57,551 nt of DNA from a bacterium HR10 (lineage in GTDB: Bacteria > Acidobacteriota > Blastocatellia > HR10), in NCBI GenBank assembly GCA_002923315.1, contig BEHM01000021.1:1-57551 (forward strand). Reading direction: 5' to 3'. The notes beneath the pieces are model-generated. The model ran no database searches. It was not told the origin of the DNA and worked only from the letters and a program-made list of their open reading frames with translations. This document shows positions 35,818 through 43,942 of the stretch, piece by piece (positions within the stretch are counted from its first letter, which is position 1; each line of letters begins with the position of its first letter). Both the position numbers and the translations under genes were made by a program.

Positions 35818-36836
35818 GAGAAACAATGCGAGCTGTCGTCTTTCACGGTGACGGGGAATGGGGGGTAGAATCTCGCCCCTCCCCCGAGATCCGAAACGAA
35901 GACGATGTGCTCTTAAAGGTAGAACGCGCGAGCATCTGCGGGACGGATCTGCACATCCTCTCCGTTCCCCCGGGACATCCAGCCACGCCGGGAACGATCC
36001 TTGGCCACGAATATGTCGCCACAGTGGTCGCGACCGGTCCCAGCGTGCGCCACCTCCATCCGGGAGACCGCGTGGTGATTGACCCTAACATCACCTGTGG
36101 TTTCTGCGAATACTGTCGGCTGGGGTTCTCCAATATGTGCGAGAACATGACGACGCTGGGGATCTTTCGACACGGCGGGCTAGCCGAGTGGAACGTCGCT
36201 CCGGCGAAGGCCGTGCATAAGATCAGCCCGCAGGTTCCCCTGGATCGAGCGACGCTCGCCGAGCCGTTCTCCTGCGTCCTTCATTCCTTCGAGAGATCGG
36301 CCTTCGTCCCCGGCGAGAGCGTCACGATCTTGGGTGCGGGCCCAATCGGACTCATGTTTCTGATGCTTTACAAAGCCGCCGGAGCTTACCCGGTCTGCGT
36401 GGTCGAGCGTGCTGAATTTCGGCGCCGCATGGCCGAACGCCTGGGAGCTGATGCAGCCCTCAACCCCGAGGTCCACGACATCGCACGGGAGATCACGACG
36501 CGCACGCGCCTGGGTGCCGACATTGTCGTGGACGCCGTGGGGACGCTCCTGCCGGAAGCCCTTCAGCTGGTCCGACGCGGCGGGCGCGTGATCCTCTTCG
36601 GCATGGATCTGCGCGCTGAGCGAGAGCTGAACCAATACTGGATCACCCGACACGAGATCTCCGTCCTGGGGTCGTACATCCAGCGCACGGCTTTTCCCAA
36701 AGTCGTGCGTATGCTGGAGGCGGGATTCCCTCCATTGGAACAACTGGTGACCCATCGCGTGGATTTGGAGGCCATCGGAGAGGGATTCCGGCTCCTGCGC
36801 GCCGGCGAGGCGATTAAAGTCGCTGTGATCCCCTGA
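35814..36836 (+). CDS. Zinc-dependent medium-chain dehydrogenase (sugar/cyclitol type)
   Basis: NAD(P)-dependent alcohol dehydrogenase of 340 residues. Catalytic zinc ligands are in ASICGTDLHIL (Cys) and LGHEY (His, Glu). The structural zinc lobe has four Cys in CGFCEYCRLGFSNMC. The nucleotide-binding motif is ILGAGPIGLMFL. The family includes sorbitol, threonine and cyclitol dehydrogenases. Because no Gfo/Idh-type iolG occurs in the window, this enzyme may oxidise myo-inositol or a related polyol. That is inference from context. The ATG overlaps the upstream stop (ATGA), and a hairpin follows the gene. Confidence 0.85.
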   Translation: MRETMRAVVFHGDGEWGVESRPSPEIRNEDDVLLKVERASICGTDLHILSVPPGHPATPGTILGHEYVATVVATGPSVRHLHPGDRVVIDPNITCGFCEYCRLGFSNMCENMTTLGIFRHGGLAEWNVAPAKAVHKISPQVPLDRATLAEPFSCVLHSFERSAFVPGESVTILGAGPIGLMFLMLYKAAGAYPVCVVERAEFRRRMAERLGADAALNPEVHDIAREITTRTRLGADIVVDAVGTLLPEALQLVRRGGRVILFGMDLRAERELNQYWITRHEISVLGSYIQRTAFPKVVRMLEAGFPPLEQLVTHRVDLEAIGEGFRLLRAGEAIKVAVIP

Positions 36837-36847
36837 GGTCCTCTGCG

Positions 36848-36869
36848 AGGAAGGGAGTCCCCCCTTCCT
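36848..36869 (+). terminator. Putative terminator of the mannosidase-dehydrogenase operon
   Basis: Arms AGGAAGGG and CCCTTCCT enclose a six-base loop, beginning 12 bases after the dehydrogenase stop. The 3' arm runs directly into the -35 box of the next promoter, so there is no U-run. Confidence 0.45.
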
Positions 36870-36898
36870 TGACGCAAGTCGCCGAGCGCTCGGATAAT
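36869..36898 (+). promoter_or_regulatory. Promoter with internal 12-bp palindrome upstream of coiled-coil gene
   Basis: A -35 box TTGACG (36869-36874) and -10 box GATAAT (36893-36898) are 18 bases apart. The spacer holds the perfect palindrome CCGAGCGCTCGG (36882-36893), which overlaps the first base of the -10 box. A repressor bound there would block polymerase. The coding start at 36909 implies a very short leader. Confidence 0.5.
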
Positions 36899-36908
36899 TG
36901 GAGCGAAT

Positions 36909-38198
36909 ATGTCTTTCGCGAGTGCGGATTTTCAGGATCTCTTGCGACTCCTGGAGCAACATCCGGAGTGGCGCGAGGAACTACGGCGGGTGTTGCTGAC
37001 GGATGAACTTTTGTCCTTGCCTCAAATCGTTCGAGACCTCAGCAAGGTGATTGAGGCCCTGGTCGGAGCGCAAGGTCGGGTGGAAGAGCGCATGACCCGG
37101 CTGGAGGAAGCTGTCACGGCTCTGGCCGAGGCGCAACGGCGGGCTGAGGAGCGATTGGCCCGATTGGAGGAGACCGTGGCGGCTCTGGCCGAAGCGCAAC
37201 GCCGCACGGAAGAGCGCGTGACCCGGCTGGAGGAGCGCATGGCTCAACTGGAGGAGATCGTCGCGGCTCTGGCCGAGGCGCAACGGCGGGCTGAGGAGCG
37301 ATTGGCCCGATTGGAGGAGACCGTGGCGGCTCTGGCCGAAGCGCAACGCCGCACGGAAGAGCGCGTGACCCGGCTGGAGGAGCGCATGGCTCAACTGGAG
37401 GAGATCGTCACGGCTCTGGCCGAGGCGCAACGACGGGCTGAGGAGCGATTGGCCCGATTGGAGGAGACCGTGGCGGCTCTGGCCGAGGCGCAACGCCGCA
37501 CGGAAGAGCGCGTGACCCGGCTGGAAGAAGCCGTCGCGGCCCTGGCGGAAGCGCAACGGCAAATGGAGAAGCGGGTGGCGCGATTGGAGGAAGTCGTGAT
37601 CGCACTCGGCGAGGATGTCGCGGCGTTGACGCGCGCTCAACAACATGCCGAGCAACAGATCGCCGTCCTGACCTCGAGCGTGGACGCCCTGACGAAACGG
37701 ATGGACGCAATCAGTCATGACGTCGCGCGCCTGAAGGGGTTTCACCTCCAACACCAATATGAACGGCATGCCCCCGCTTACTTCCGCGCTCTGGCGCGAA
37801 AGATTCACGTTCTCTCCTCGGAAGAGCTGAGTGCGTTCGTCGAGAGCGCCGTCGAAGAAGGGAAGCTGGCGGATACTGAAGCCGATGAGATCATCCGCAC
37901 GGACATCGTCGCGCGCGGGCGCCATCCGGAAGAAGGCAGTGAGCTTTATCTCGTCGTCGAGGTCTCCTGGGGCATCGGCTTATCCGATGTCGAACGGGCT
38001 GCGCGACGCGCGCTCCTGCTCTCTCAGCTCGGTGTGCGGGCGATTCCGGTCGTCGCGGGAGAGGGCATCACTGAAGAGGCGGCGCATCTGGCGCGACGCT
38101 TGAATGTCTGGCGAGTGATTGACGGGCGAGCGATTCCCCCGATCGAGGCGCCCCCGGCATCCGACGCAGAGGGGGAAGCAACGCCTCCGCTTTTATAG
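36909..38198 (+). CDS. Coiled-coil protein with C-terminal nuclease-like domain (DUF3782-like)
   Basis: The 429-residue cytoplasmic protein has three parts. Residues 1-55 are helical, starting with FQDLLRLLEQHPEW. Residues 56-265 form a very regular coiled coil of heptads in which LEE, ALAEAQRR and EERV/EERL units repeat with a 49-residue period. Residues 275-415 form an alpha/beta domain with FRALARKIHVLS, an acidic position in TDIVARG, and YLVVEVSW, resembling the core of PD-(D/E)XK nucleases; the catalytic set looks incomplete. Similar proteins are common in thermophilic bacteria and archaea, with unknown function. The gene has its own promoter and is not obviously linked to sugar use. Confidence 0.75.
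   Translation: MSFASADFQDLLRLLEQHPEWREELRRVLLTDELLSLPQIVRDLSKVIEALVGAQGRVEERMTRLEEAVTALAEAQRRAEERLARLEETVAALAEAQRRTEERVTRLEERMAQLEEIVAALAEAQRRAEERLARLEETVAALAEAQRRTEERVTRLEERMAQLEEIVTALAEAQRRAEERLARLEETVAALAEAQRRTEERVTRLEEAVAALAEAQRQMEKRVARLEEVVIALGEDVAALTRAQQHAEQQIAVLTSSVDALTKRMDAISHDVARLKGFHLQHQYERHAPAYFRALARKIHVLSSEELSAFVESAVEEGKLADTEADEIIRTDIVARGRHPEEGSELYLVVEVSWGIGLSDVERAARRALLLSQLGVRAIPVVAGEGITEEAAHLARRLNVWRVIDGRAIPPIEAPPASDAEGEATPPLL
37143..37525 (+). repeat. Near-identical in-frame 147-bp tandem repeats
   Basis: Copies run 37143-37289, 37290-37436 and a partial copy 37437-37525. The two full copies differ at two positions, and the partial third differs at one within its length. The 147-bp period encodes 49 residues, exactly seven heptads, so copy number can change without breaking the coiled coil. 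Shorter 21-residue sub-repeats lie within each unit and extend to both sides in degenerate form. Confidence 0.9.
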
Positions 38199-38279
38199 GG
38201 GACGTCCTCCCGTCACATGATCAGGGCGCATATCACACACGCGCAGGCGAGCTCATCAAATCCCCGCCCGGAGCGCATC

Positions 38280-39788
38280 ATGGCGGAGAACGTCTTGCTT
38301 CGCCTTGAAGGCATCACGAAGACCTTCGGTGGAATTGTGGCTCTGGAGGGCGTGGATTTCGAAGTGCGGGCGGGTGAGGTTCATGCGCTCATTGGAGAGA
38401 ACGGAGCGGGAAAATCCACGCTCATGAAGATCGCCACGGGCGTCCACCACGCTGATCGCGGTCGCCTCCTGTGGAAAGGGCAGGTCGTGAGACTCCACAC
38501 GCCGCGCGATGCGCATCGCCTGGGCATTCGCATGGTGCCGCAAGAGCTGACGCTCGTCCCTCAGTTGAGCGCTGGGGAGAACATCTTCCTGGGGTGTCTC
38601 CCTCATCGAAGGGGGCTGTTCTCCTGGGTCCGATGGAAGGAAGCGCACGAACGCGCGCGCGCACTTCTTCGCGAGCTCGGTCATGACCTGGATCCCACGC
38701 GCCCGGTGAGTGAGCTGAGCGTCGCCGAGCAGCAACTTGTGGAGATCGCCCGAGCCCTCGCCTTCGAAGCCGAACTCCTGATCTTCGATGAACCGACCTC
38801 TCCCCTCTCCGAGCATGAGACAGAGCGCCTGTTTCAGGTGATCGCCCGACTGAAAGCGCGGGGCATCGGCGTCATCTACATCACGCACCGCATACGGGAG
38901 ATCTACCGCATCGCCGATCGCGTGACGGTCCTGCGCGACGGTCGGCATGTGCTGACGCGACCGATCGTGGAGACCACTCCGGAAGAGCTCGTGCGCGCCA
39001 TGGTCGGGCGTGAGCTGAGGGAACACTTCCCGGCGCGTGGTCCCCGGGTGATCGGCGAACCGCTCTTGCGCGTCGAGCGATTGAGTGCGCCAGGGCGCTT
39101 CTACGACGTCACCTTCAGCGTTCACGGTGGGGAGATCGTCGGCCTGGCGGGGCTCGTCGGAGCGGGCCGAACGGAACTGGTTGAGGCGATCTTCGGCGCG
39201 CGCGAATACACGTCGGGGACGATCCGCATCGCCGGCCGTCCGGTGGTGATCCGAACGCCCGCCGATGCCGTGCGGCACGGCCTCGCCTTGGTGACCGACG
39301 ATCGGAAGACCAAGGGGTTGATCCTCACCGCTTCCGTGCACACCAACATCATCCTCCCGGTGCACACGCGGATCGCCCACCTCGGGCTCTTCCTGAATGC
39401 GCGCGCGGAGCGGCAGCTCACCGAACGCCTCATTCGCGAGCTGCGCGTGAAGACGCCGAGCGCCGACCACCCGGTGATGCTCCTGAGCGGAGGGAATCAA
39501 CAGAAGGTCATCCTCGCGCGGTGGCTCGCCACGACCCCCCGCATCTTCCTACTCGATGAGCCCACGCGCGGCATTGACGTGGGAGCGAAGGCGGAGATCT
39601 ACGAATGGATTCGACGCCTCGCCGACCAGGGAGCCGCGATCCTTCTGGTCTCCTCCGAACTGGAGGAGCTCCAGCGATTGGCCGACCGTATCCTCGTCAT
39701 GCACCGCGGGCGAATCGTGGGAGAACTCTCGCGAGAGGAAGCGACTGATGATCGCATCCTCTACCTCGCCACCGGAGGAGGAGCATGA
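38280..39788 (+). CDS. Sugar ABC transporter ATPase, CUT2 family (RbsA/MglA-like)
   Basis: Double ATPase of 502 residues energising sugar import. The first cassette has Walker A GENGAGKST, signature LSVAEQQLVEIARAL and Walker B LLIFDEPTSPLSEHE. The second has the degenerate Walker A seen in this family (GLVGAGRTE), signature LLSGGNQQKVILARWL, and LLDEPTRGIDVGAK. Fused double cassettes mark the CUT2 group that carries ribose, galactose and inositol (IatA in Caulobacter). ATG 38280 gives the usual N terminus; an ATG at 38217 would add 21 residues. Its stop overlaps the permease start (ATGA at 39785-39788). Confidence 0.92.
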   Translation: MAENVLLRLEGITKTFGGIVALEGVDFEVRAGEVHALIGENGAGKSTLMKIATGVHHADRGRLLWKGQVVRLHTPRDAHRLGIRMVPQELTLVPQLSAGENIFLGCLPHRRGLFSWVRWKEAHERARALLRELGHDLDPTRPVSELSVAEQQLVEIARALAFEAELLIFDEPTSPLSEHETERLFQVIARLKARGIGVIYITHRIREIYRIADRVTVLRDGRHVLTRPIVETTPEELVRAMVGRELREHFPARGPRVIGEPLLRVERLSAPGRFYDVTFSVHGGEIVGLAGLVGAGRTELVEAIFGAREYTSGTIRIAGRPVVIRTPADAVRHGLALVTDDRKTKGLILTASVHTNIILPVHTRIAHLGLFLNARAERQLTERLIRELRVKTPSADHPVMLLSGGNQQKVILARWLATTPRIFLLDEPTRGIDVGAKAEIYEWIRRLADQGAAILLVSSELEELQRLADRILVMHRGRIVGELSREEATDDRILYLATGGGA

Positions 39789-40798
39789 ATCGCGGGGTCT
39801 CATCCGCGTTCGAGAACGCCGGTCGAATTCTTCATCCCGACCTGATTCTGCCGCTGCTCCGGCGCTTCGGCCCTCTTCTCGCCCTGCTCTTGATGAGCGG
39901 AGCGCTGGCTCTGCTCTCGCCGCACTTTCTCACCTTCGACAATGTGCTCAATGTCTTCCGACAATCGGCCATCAATGCGCTTCTGGCCCTCGGGCAACTG
40001 CTCGTCATCATCACGGCGGGGATTGATCTCTCGGTGGGGTCCATCCTTGGGCTCTGCTGCGTCGTGGTCGCCATGTTGCTGAAGGCCGGAGTGCCGACGC
40101 CGGCCGCCATCGTCGCGACGTTCGCTCTGGGAGCGACCTTGGGGATGACCAATGGACTGCTGTTCACAAAGCTTCGCCTCCCTCATCCGTTCATCCCGAC
40201 GCTGGGGATGATGAACGTGGCGCGTGGATTGGCGCTGGTGCTCTCCGGAGGATTTCCGATCTCCGAGCTCCCGGAAGATTTCCGCTTCTGGGGAGCGGGG
40301 GCCTTTGCGGGCATCCCCATGCCGGTGATCATCGTCTTGATCGTCTACGCCCTGTTCCATCTCTTCCTCACGCGCACGACCATCGGTCGCGACATCTACG
40401 CCATTGGGGGCAACAAACAGGCGGCGCTTCTGGCCGGCATTCCGGTGGATCGGCGCCTCATTCTGGTCTATGCCGTGAGCGGGGGACTGGCGGCTCTGGG
40501 GGCCATCATCCTGGCCGGGCGGATGAATTCGGGATTCCCCTTGGCGGGGGTGGGCGCCGAACTGGACGCCATCGCCGCGGTGATCATCGGGGGAGCGAGC
40601 TTCTTTGGCGGCGTGGGCACTGTATGGGGGACGCTCGTCGGCGCCCTCATCATGGGCGTCTTGAGGAACGGCTTGAACCTCCTGGACGTCTCCGCCTATT
40701 GGCAGACGACCGTCATCGGCATCGTCATCGTCGTCGCCGTGTGGGTGGACGTCCTGCGACAGCGCGCCGTGGAGAGACGACGCGCGCTTCGCGCGTGA
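39785..40798 (+). CDS. Sugar ABC transporter permease, CUT2 family (RbsC-like)
   Basis: Inner-membrane permease of 337 residues with about ten hydrophobic helices. Family marks are SAINALLALGQLLVIITAGIDLSVGSILGL, the GAxLGxxNGLL helix, and the C-terminal AVIIGGASFFGGVGTVWGTLVGALIMGVLRNGLNL region, the most conserved part of RbsC-type permeases. The start overlaps the ATPase stop. The binding-protein gene does not follow directly: a divergent radical SAM gene lies between it and this gene. IolE next to the binding protein suggests that the substrate is inositol. Confidence 0.92.
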   Translation: MNRGVSSAFENAGRILHPDLILPLLRRFGPLLALLLMSGALALLSPHFLTFDNVLNVFRQSAINALLALGQLLVIITAGIDLSVGSILGLCCVVVAMLLKAGVPTPAAIVATFALGATLGMTNGLLFTKLRLPHPFIPTLGMMNVARGLALVLSGGFPISELPEDFRFWGAGAFAGIPMPVIIVLIVYALFHLFLTRTTIGRDIYAIGGNKQAALLAGIPVDRRLILVYAVSGGLAALGAIILAGRMNSGFPLAGVGAELDAIAAVIIGGASFFGGVGTVWGTLVGALIMGVLRNGLNLLDVSAYWQTTVIGIVIVVAVWVDVLRQRAVERRRALRA

Positions 40799-40806
40799 GC
40801 TCGCCC

Positions 40807-41919
40807 TCACCAGAAGCGGCGGGCCAGATAACTCTTCGGAACGCCCACCAGTTGCGCCTTCATGGAGAAGCGCAGGCTATCATGAAGGAAGCAGACGTGC
40901 GTGCAAAAGCAGCGATCGCGGGCGATCGCGGCGACCTCTTGCCGCCGAATCGCCGAATCCCAAAAGGCGGCGAAGTCCATATCATATTCGCGCAAATTTC
41001 CCAACGGCGCGCGCAGCTCGCAGGCACGCACATCGCCGTTGAAATCAATCACGATCGCCGTCTCCCCGGCCGTGCACGGCATGGGCCAGGCCTTCCCCTG
41101 AGCGTAATTGGCGAATTGCACGCGGTGATGGAAATTGAACGTCCCCACGTAGATCATGCGCTTCATCCAGCGAGCCGCCGCGCTCGGATCATCGAAGGCG
41201 CGCCGCGCGTACTCCTCCTGAATGCGCGAGATCTCACCGTAGAGCGCTCGCAGCTCATCGGGGGGGACGGCCATGAGCGTCGGATCCAGGGGATCCCCTC
41301 TCACGATCTGAAAATAGTGGCCGTCGAGGACCCGCTGCCTCAGGAAATACTCGGCCAGCGGGATCAGCTCCCGGTAATTCTCTCGACAGATGACCGAGAC
41401 GACGCCGACCCACAGCCGCTTCCGAAATCGCTCCCGAAGCGGCTGGATGAGGGCGATCGCCTGTTCGACCTTCGCGAAATTCCCCGGGACGGCACGGATG
41501 CGATCGTGCGTCGCGGCGAGCCCATCCACGGAGAAATTCACATAGATGGTCAGCGTCTCGTTCTCTTCCAAGATCCGCTCCACGAACGCGCGCGGGCGCT
41601 CCGGTTTCAATCCGTTCGTCGGAAAATTCACGCTCTCGATCCCATTGTGGCGGACGAAGAGGCGCACGATGTCAGGCAGGTCCTCTCGAAGCGTCGGCTC
41701 GCCCCCGCTCAACAGGAGCTGCGAAAACGGGGGCATCGTGCGGGAGAGCCGCTCCAGTTCCGCCAAGGTCAAATCCCCTTCCGCGTTCAATGCCGACCAG
41801 TAAAAGCACGTGCGGCATTTCGCATTACATCGCGAGGTGACAAAGAGGATCACCGTGTGCAGGCGCTTCTCCCGACGCAGATGTCGCAGATATCGGATGA
41901 ACGCTCCGAATTGAGACAC
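40807..41919 (-). CDS. Radical SAM protein with SPASM-like C terminus
   Basis: The 370-residue enzyme has the radical SAM cluster motif CNAKCRTC at about residues 31-38, followed by an LLLSGGEPTLRED SAM-binding segment and the NFPTNGL and NFSVDGL strands. The C-terminal third has further Cys residues, including CTAGETAIVIDFNGDVRAC and RCFCTHVC, that could bind auxiliary clusters as in SPASM or twitch domains. The substrate is unknown. It lies on the opposite strand between the two parts of the CUT2 transporter locus and has its own promoter (41958-41987). The start at 41919 gives the expected N terminus ahead of the cluster motif. Confidence 0.85.
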   Translation of the reverse strand: MSQFGAFIRYLRHLRREKRLHTVILFVTSRCNAKCRTCFYWSALNAEGDLTLAELERLSRTMPPFSQLLLSGGEPTLREDLPDIVRLFVRHNGIESVNFPTNGLKPERPRAFVERILEENETLTIYVNFSVDGLAATHDRIRAVPGNFAKVEQAIALIQPLRERFRKRLWVGVVSVICRENYRELIPLAEYFLRQRVLDGHYFQIVRGDPLDPTLMAVPPDELRALYGEISRIQEEYARRAFDDPSAAARWMKRMIYVGTFNFHHRVQFANYAQGKAWPMPCTAGETAIVIDFNGDVRACELRAPLGNLREYDMDFAAFWDSAIRRQEVAAIARDRCFCTHVCFLHDSLRFSMKAQLVGVPKSYLARRFW

Positions 41920-41957
41920 CGCAGCTCCTCCAAAGACCTCGCCATGCGCAGCGTCTC

Positions 41958-41987
41958 AGTATAAGTGGAGTCCCCGCGAGGCGTCAA
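41958..41987 (-). promoter_or_regulatory. Promoter for the 40807-41919 radical SAM gene
   Basis: On the minus strand a -35 box TTGACG (41987-41982) and -10 box TATACT (41963-41958) are separated by 18 bases, about 40 bases upstream of the start codon. Confidence 0.55.
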
Positions 41988-42071
41988 AGGGAGCGGAGCG
42001 CAGGAGCCTCCTCGCGCGGGAGGGGGTTCCGCAGACTCGATCGTCTATCTTCTGAAGCAGGAGGGACGCAG

Positions 42072-43040
42072 ATGAGTGGAAAGCGTCGGTACGGCATAGG
42101 AATGGGACTTCTGCTCGTCGGCATCTGCCTCGCGCTCACAGGCGAGAGCTGCCGCCGCACGGGGACGATGAAAGCTCACCGCATCGCCGTCGTGACCAAG
42201 GCCCTGGACAGCGAATTCTGGCTCACCTTGAAACAGGGGGCCGAGGCGGCCGCGCGCGAGCACCCTGAGGTCGAAGTCGTCGTGCTCGCTCCCGAGCGTG
42301 AGATCAATATTGACCAGCAGGTGGCCATCCTGGAAGATCAAATCCTAAAGAGGGTCTCGGCGCTCATCGTCGCCCCGGCGGGGGCGGCCGAGGTCATCCC
42401 CGTACTCCAAAGGGCGCGCGCTTCCGGAATCCCCGTGCTCCTGGTGGATACGGATGCCCCCTGGCCGGAGAAGCTGAGCTACATCGGGACGAACAATCGG
42501 CTCGGAGGGAGACTCGCCGGTGAATACATCGTGCGCGCGCTCGGCGGGAGGGGGAAAGTCGCCGTCATTCGCGGCATCCTGGGCGTCGCCGCTCACGAGG
42601 ATCGCGTGGCCGGATTTCAAGAAGCGATCGCGCGCGCGCCCGGCATCCAGTTGGTCACCATTCAACCGGCTAACAGCGAGCGGGCGCTGGCCATGACCGT
42701 GATGGAGAATATCTTGACCTCGCACCCGGACCTGCGCGCCGTCTTCGCGACGAACGATCAGATGGCCCTGGGGGCTATGGAAGCCATCGCGGCCCGGAAC
42801 CTGACGGGGAAGATCATCCTCGTGGGATTCGACGCGACGCGAGAGGCCGTGCGGGCCGTCAAGGCCGGACGGATGCATGCGGTCGTCGCTCAGCATCCGT
42901 TCGAAATGGGCCGACGCGCTGTCGAGGCGGCGATCCGGGTCCTCCGCGGAGAGCCCATCGAGAAGCAGATTGACACGGGGACGACGCTCGTCACGCGCGA
43001 GAATGCGGACGAGTTTCTGCGAGAAGGAGGGATCCCATGA
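42072..43040 (+). CDS. Sugar ABC transporter substrate-binding lipoprotein (RbsB-like)
   Basis: Periplasmic binding protein of 322 residues for the CUT2 transporter. A signal peptide ends near Cys27 in LALTGESC, a weak lipobox. The mature part has the type I periplasmic-binding fold, with DSEFWLTLKQGAEAAA near the start, QVAILEDQILKRVSALIVAP, a VDTDAPWPEKLSYIGTNN hinge region and FATNDQMALGAMEA. The start of iolE overlaps its stop (ATGA at 43037-43040), tying the transporter to inositol breakdown. AGGAGGGA precedes ATG 42072. Confidence 0.9.
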   Translation: MSGKRRYGIGMGLLLVGICLALTGESCRRTGTMKAHRIAVVTKALDSEFWLTLKQGAEAAAREHPEVEVVVLAPEREINIDQQVAILEDQILKRVSALIVAPAGAAEVIPVLQRARASGIPVLLVDTDAPWPEKLSYIGTNNRLGGRLAGEYIVRALGGRGKVAVIRGILGVAAHEDRVAGFQEAIARAPGIQLVTIQPANSERALAMTVMENILTSHPDLRAVFATNDQMALGAMEAIAARNLTGKIILVGFDATREAVRAVKAGRMHAVVAQHPFEMGRRAVEAAIRVLRGEPIEKQIDTGTTLVTRENADEFLREGGIP

Positions 43041-43942
43041 AGATCGCCACTGCTCCGGTGAGCTGGGGGATTTGTGAAGTCGAAGGGTTGGGCGCTCGAC
43101 GTCCCTATTCGGAGGTCCTGGACGAGATGCGCCTGGCCGGATACGAGGGGACGGAGCTCGGCCCCTACGGGTATCTGCCCACCGATCCGACGCTCCTGCG
43201 AGAGGAACTCTCGCGGCGTCAGCTGGAGCTGGTCACGGCCTTCGTCCCGATTCCACTCTCGGAACCGGAACGCTTCGAGCATGGACTCCGGGACGTCCTA
43301 CGCGTCGCTGACGTGCTGCAGGCTCTCGGCGCGACGCTCATTGTGCTGGCCGATACGCTCACGCCGCGCCGTCTGACCATCGCCGGGCGCGTCACGCCGA
43401 CCGATGAGCTCACCGAAGCGCAGTGGGGGGAAGCCGTCACCTTCCTCCACGAGGTCGCTCGAGCATGCCGCGCGCGAGGATTGCTCGCCGCCTTCCATCA
43501 TCATGCGGGGACATTCATCGAGACCCCGAGAGAGGTCGCCCGGCTGCTGGCCATGACTGATCCCGAGCTGATCGGCCTCTGCCTGGATACTGGTCATTAC
43601 GTCTACGGCGGGGGAGATCCGGTGGAAGCCGTGCGAGCCTATGGGCCGCGCATCTGGCACGTTCATGCGAAAGACGTCCGCGCAGACGTGCTCGAGCGCG
43701 TCAGGCGAGAGCCGCTCACGTTCGCCGAGGCTGTTCGAGAGGGCCTCTTCTGCCCACTGGGCGATGGGGTGGTGAATTTTCCCGCGCTCATTCGAGAGCT
43801 GAGCGCATGGGGATATCAGGGCTGGATCGTCGTCGAACAAGATGTGGATCTCGGCCAATCCGAGGTCGCCCCTCTGCGCGACGCCGCGCGAAGCCGCGCC
43901 TATCTCCGACACGTCCTACAGACTCTCGGCCTCACAGATTGA
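43037..43942 (+). CDS. iolE: Inosose (2-keto-myo-inositol) dehydratase IolE
   Basis: Removes water from 2-keto-myo-inositol to give the trione that IolD hydrolyses. The 301-residue TIM-barrel protein begins IATAPVSWGICEVEG, a hallmark of IolE. It shows metal-site segments AAFHHHAGTFIET, LCLDTGHYVYGGGDP and WHVHAKDV, plus a final WIVVEQDV with the catalytic Glu. A related isomerase (IolI) or xylose-isomerase-like epimerase is less likely given the N terminus. It is translationally coupled to the sugar-binding protein gene and converges with the minus-strand gene ending at 43932, overlapping it by 11 bases. Confidence 0.92.
   Translation: MKIATAPVSWGICEVEGLGARRPYSEVLDEMRLAGYEGTELGPYGYLPTDPTLLREELSRRQLELVTAFVPIPLSEPERFEHGLRDVLRVADVLQALGATLIVLADTLTPRRLTIAGRVTPTDELTEAQWGEAVTFLHEVARACRARGLLAAFHHHAGTFIETPREVARLLAMTDPELIGLCLDTGHYVYGGGDPVEAVRAYGPRIWHVHAKDVRADVLERVRREPLTFAEAVREGLFCPLGDGVVNFPALIRELSAWGYQGWIVVEQDVDLGQSEVAPLRDAARSRAYLRHVLQTLGLTD

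Noticed and set aside
37143-37525. Repeat block considered as a CRISPR array
   Set aside because: The repeats are contiguous without spacers and encode an in-frame coiled coil; no cas genes are nearby.
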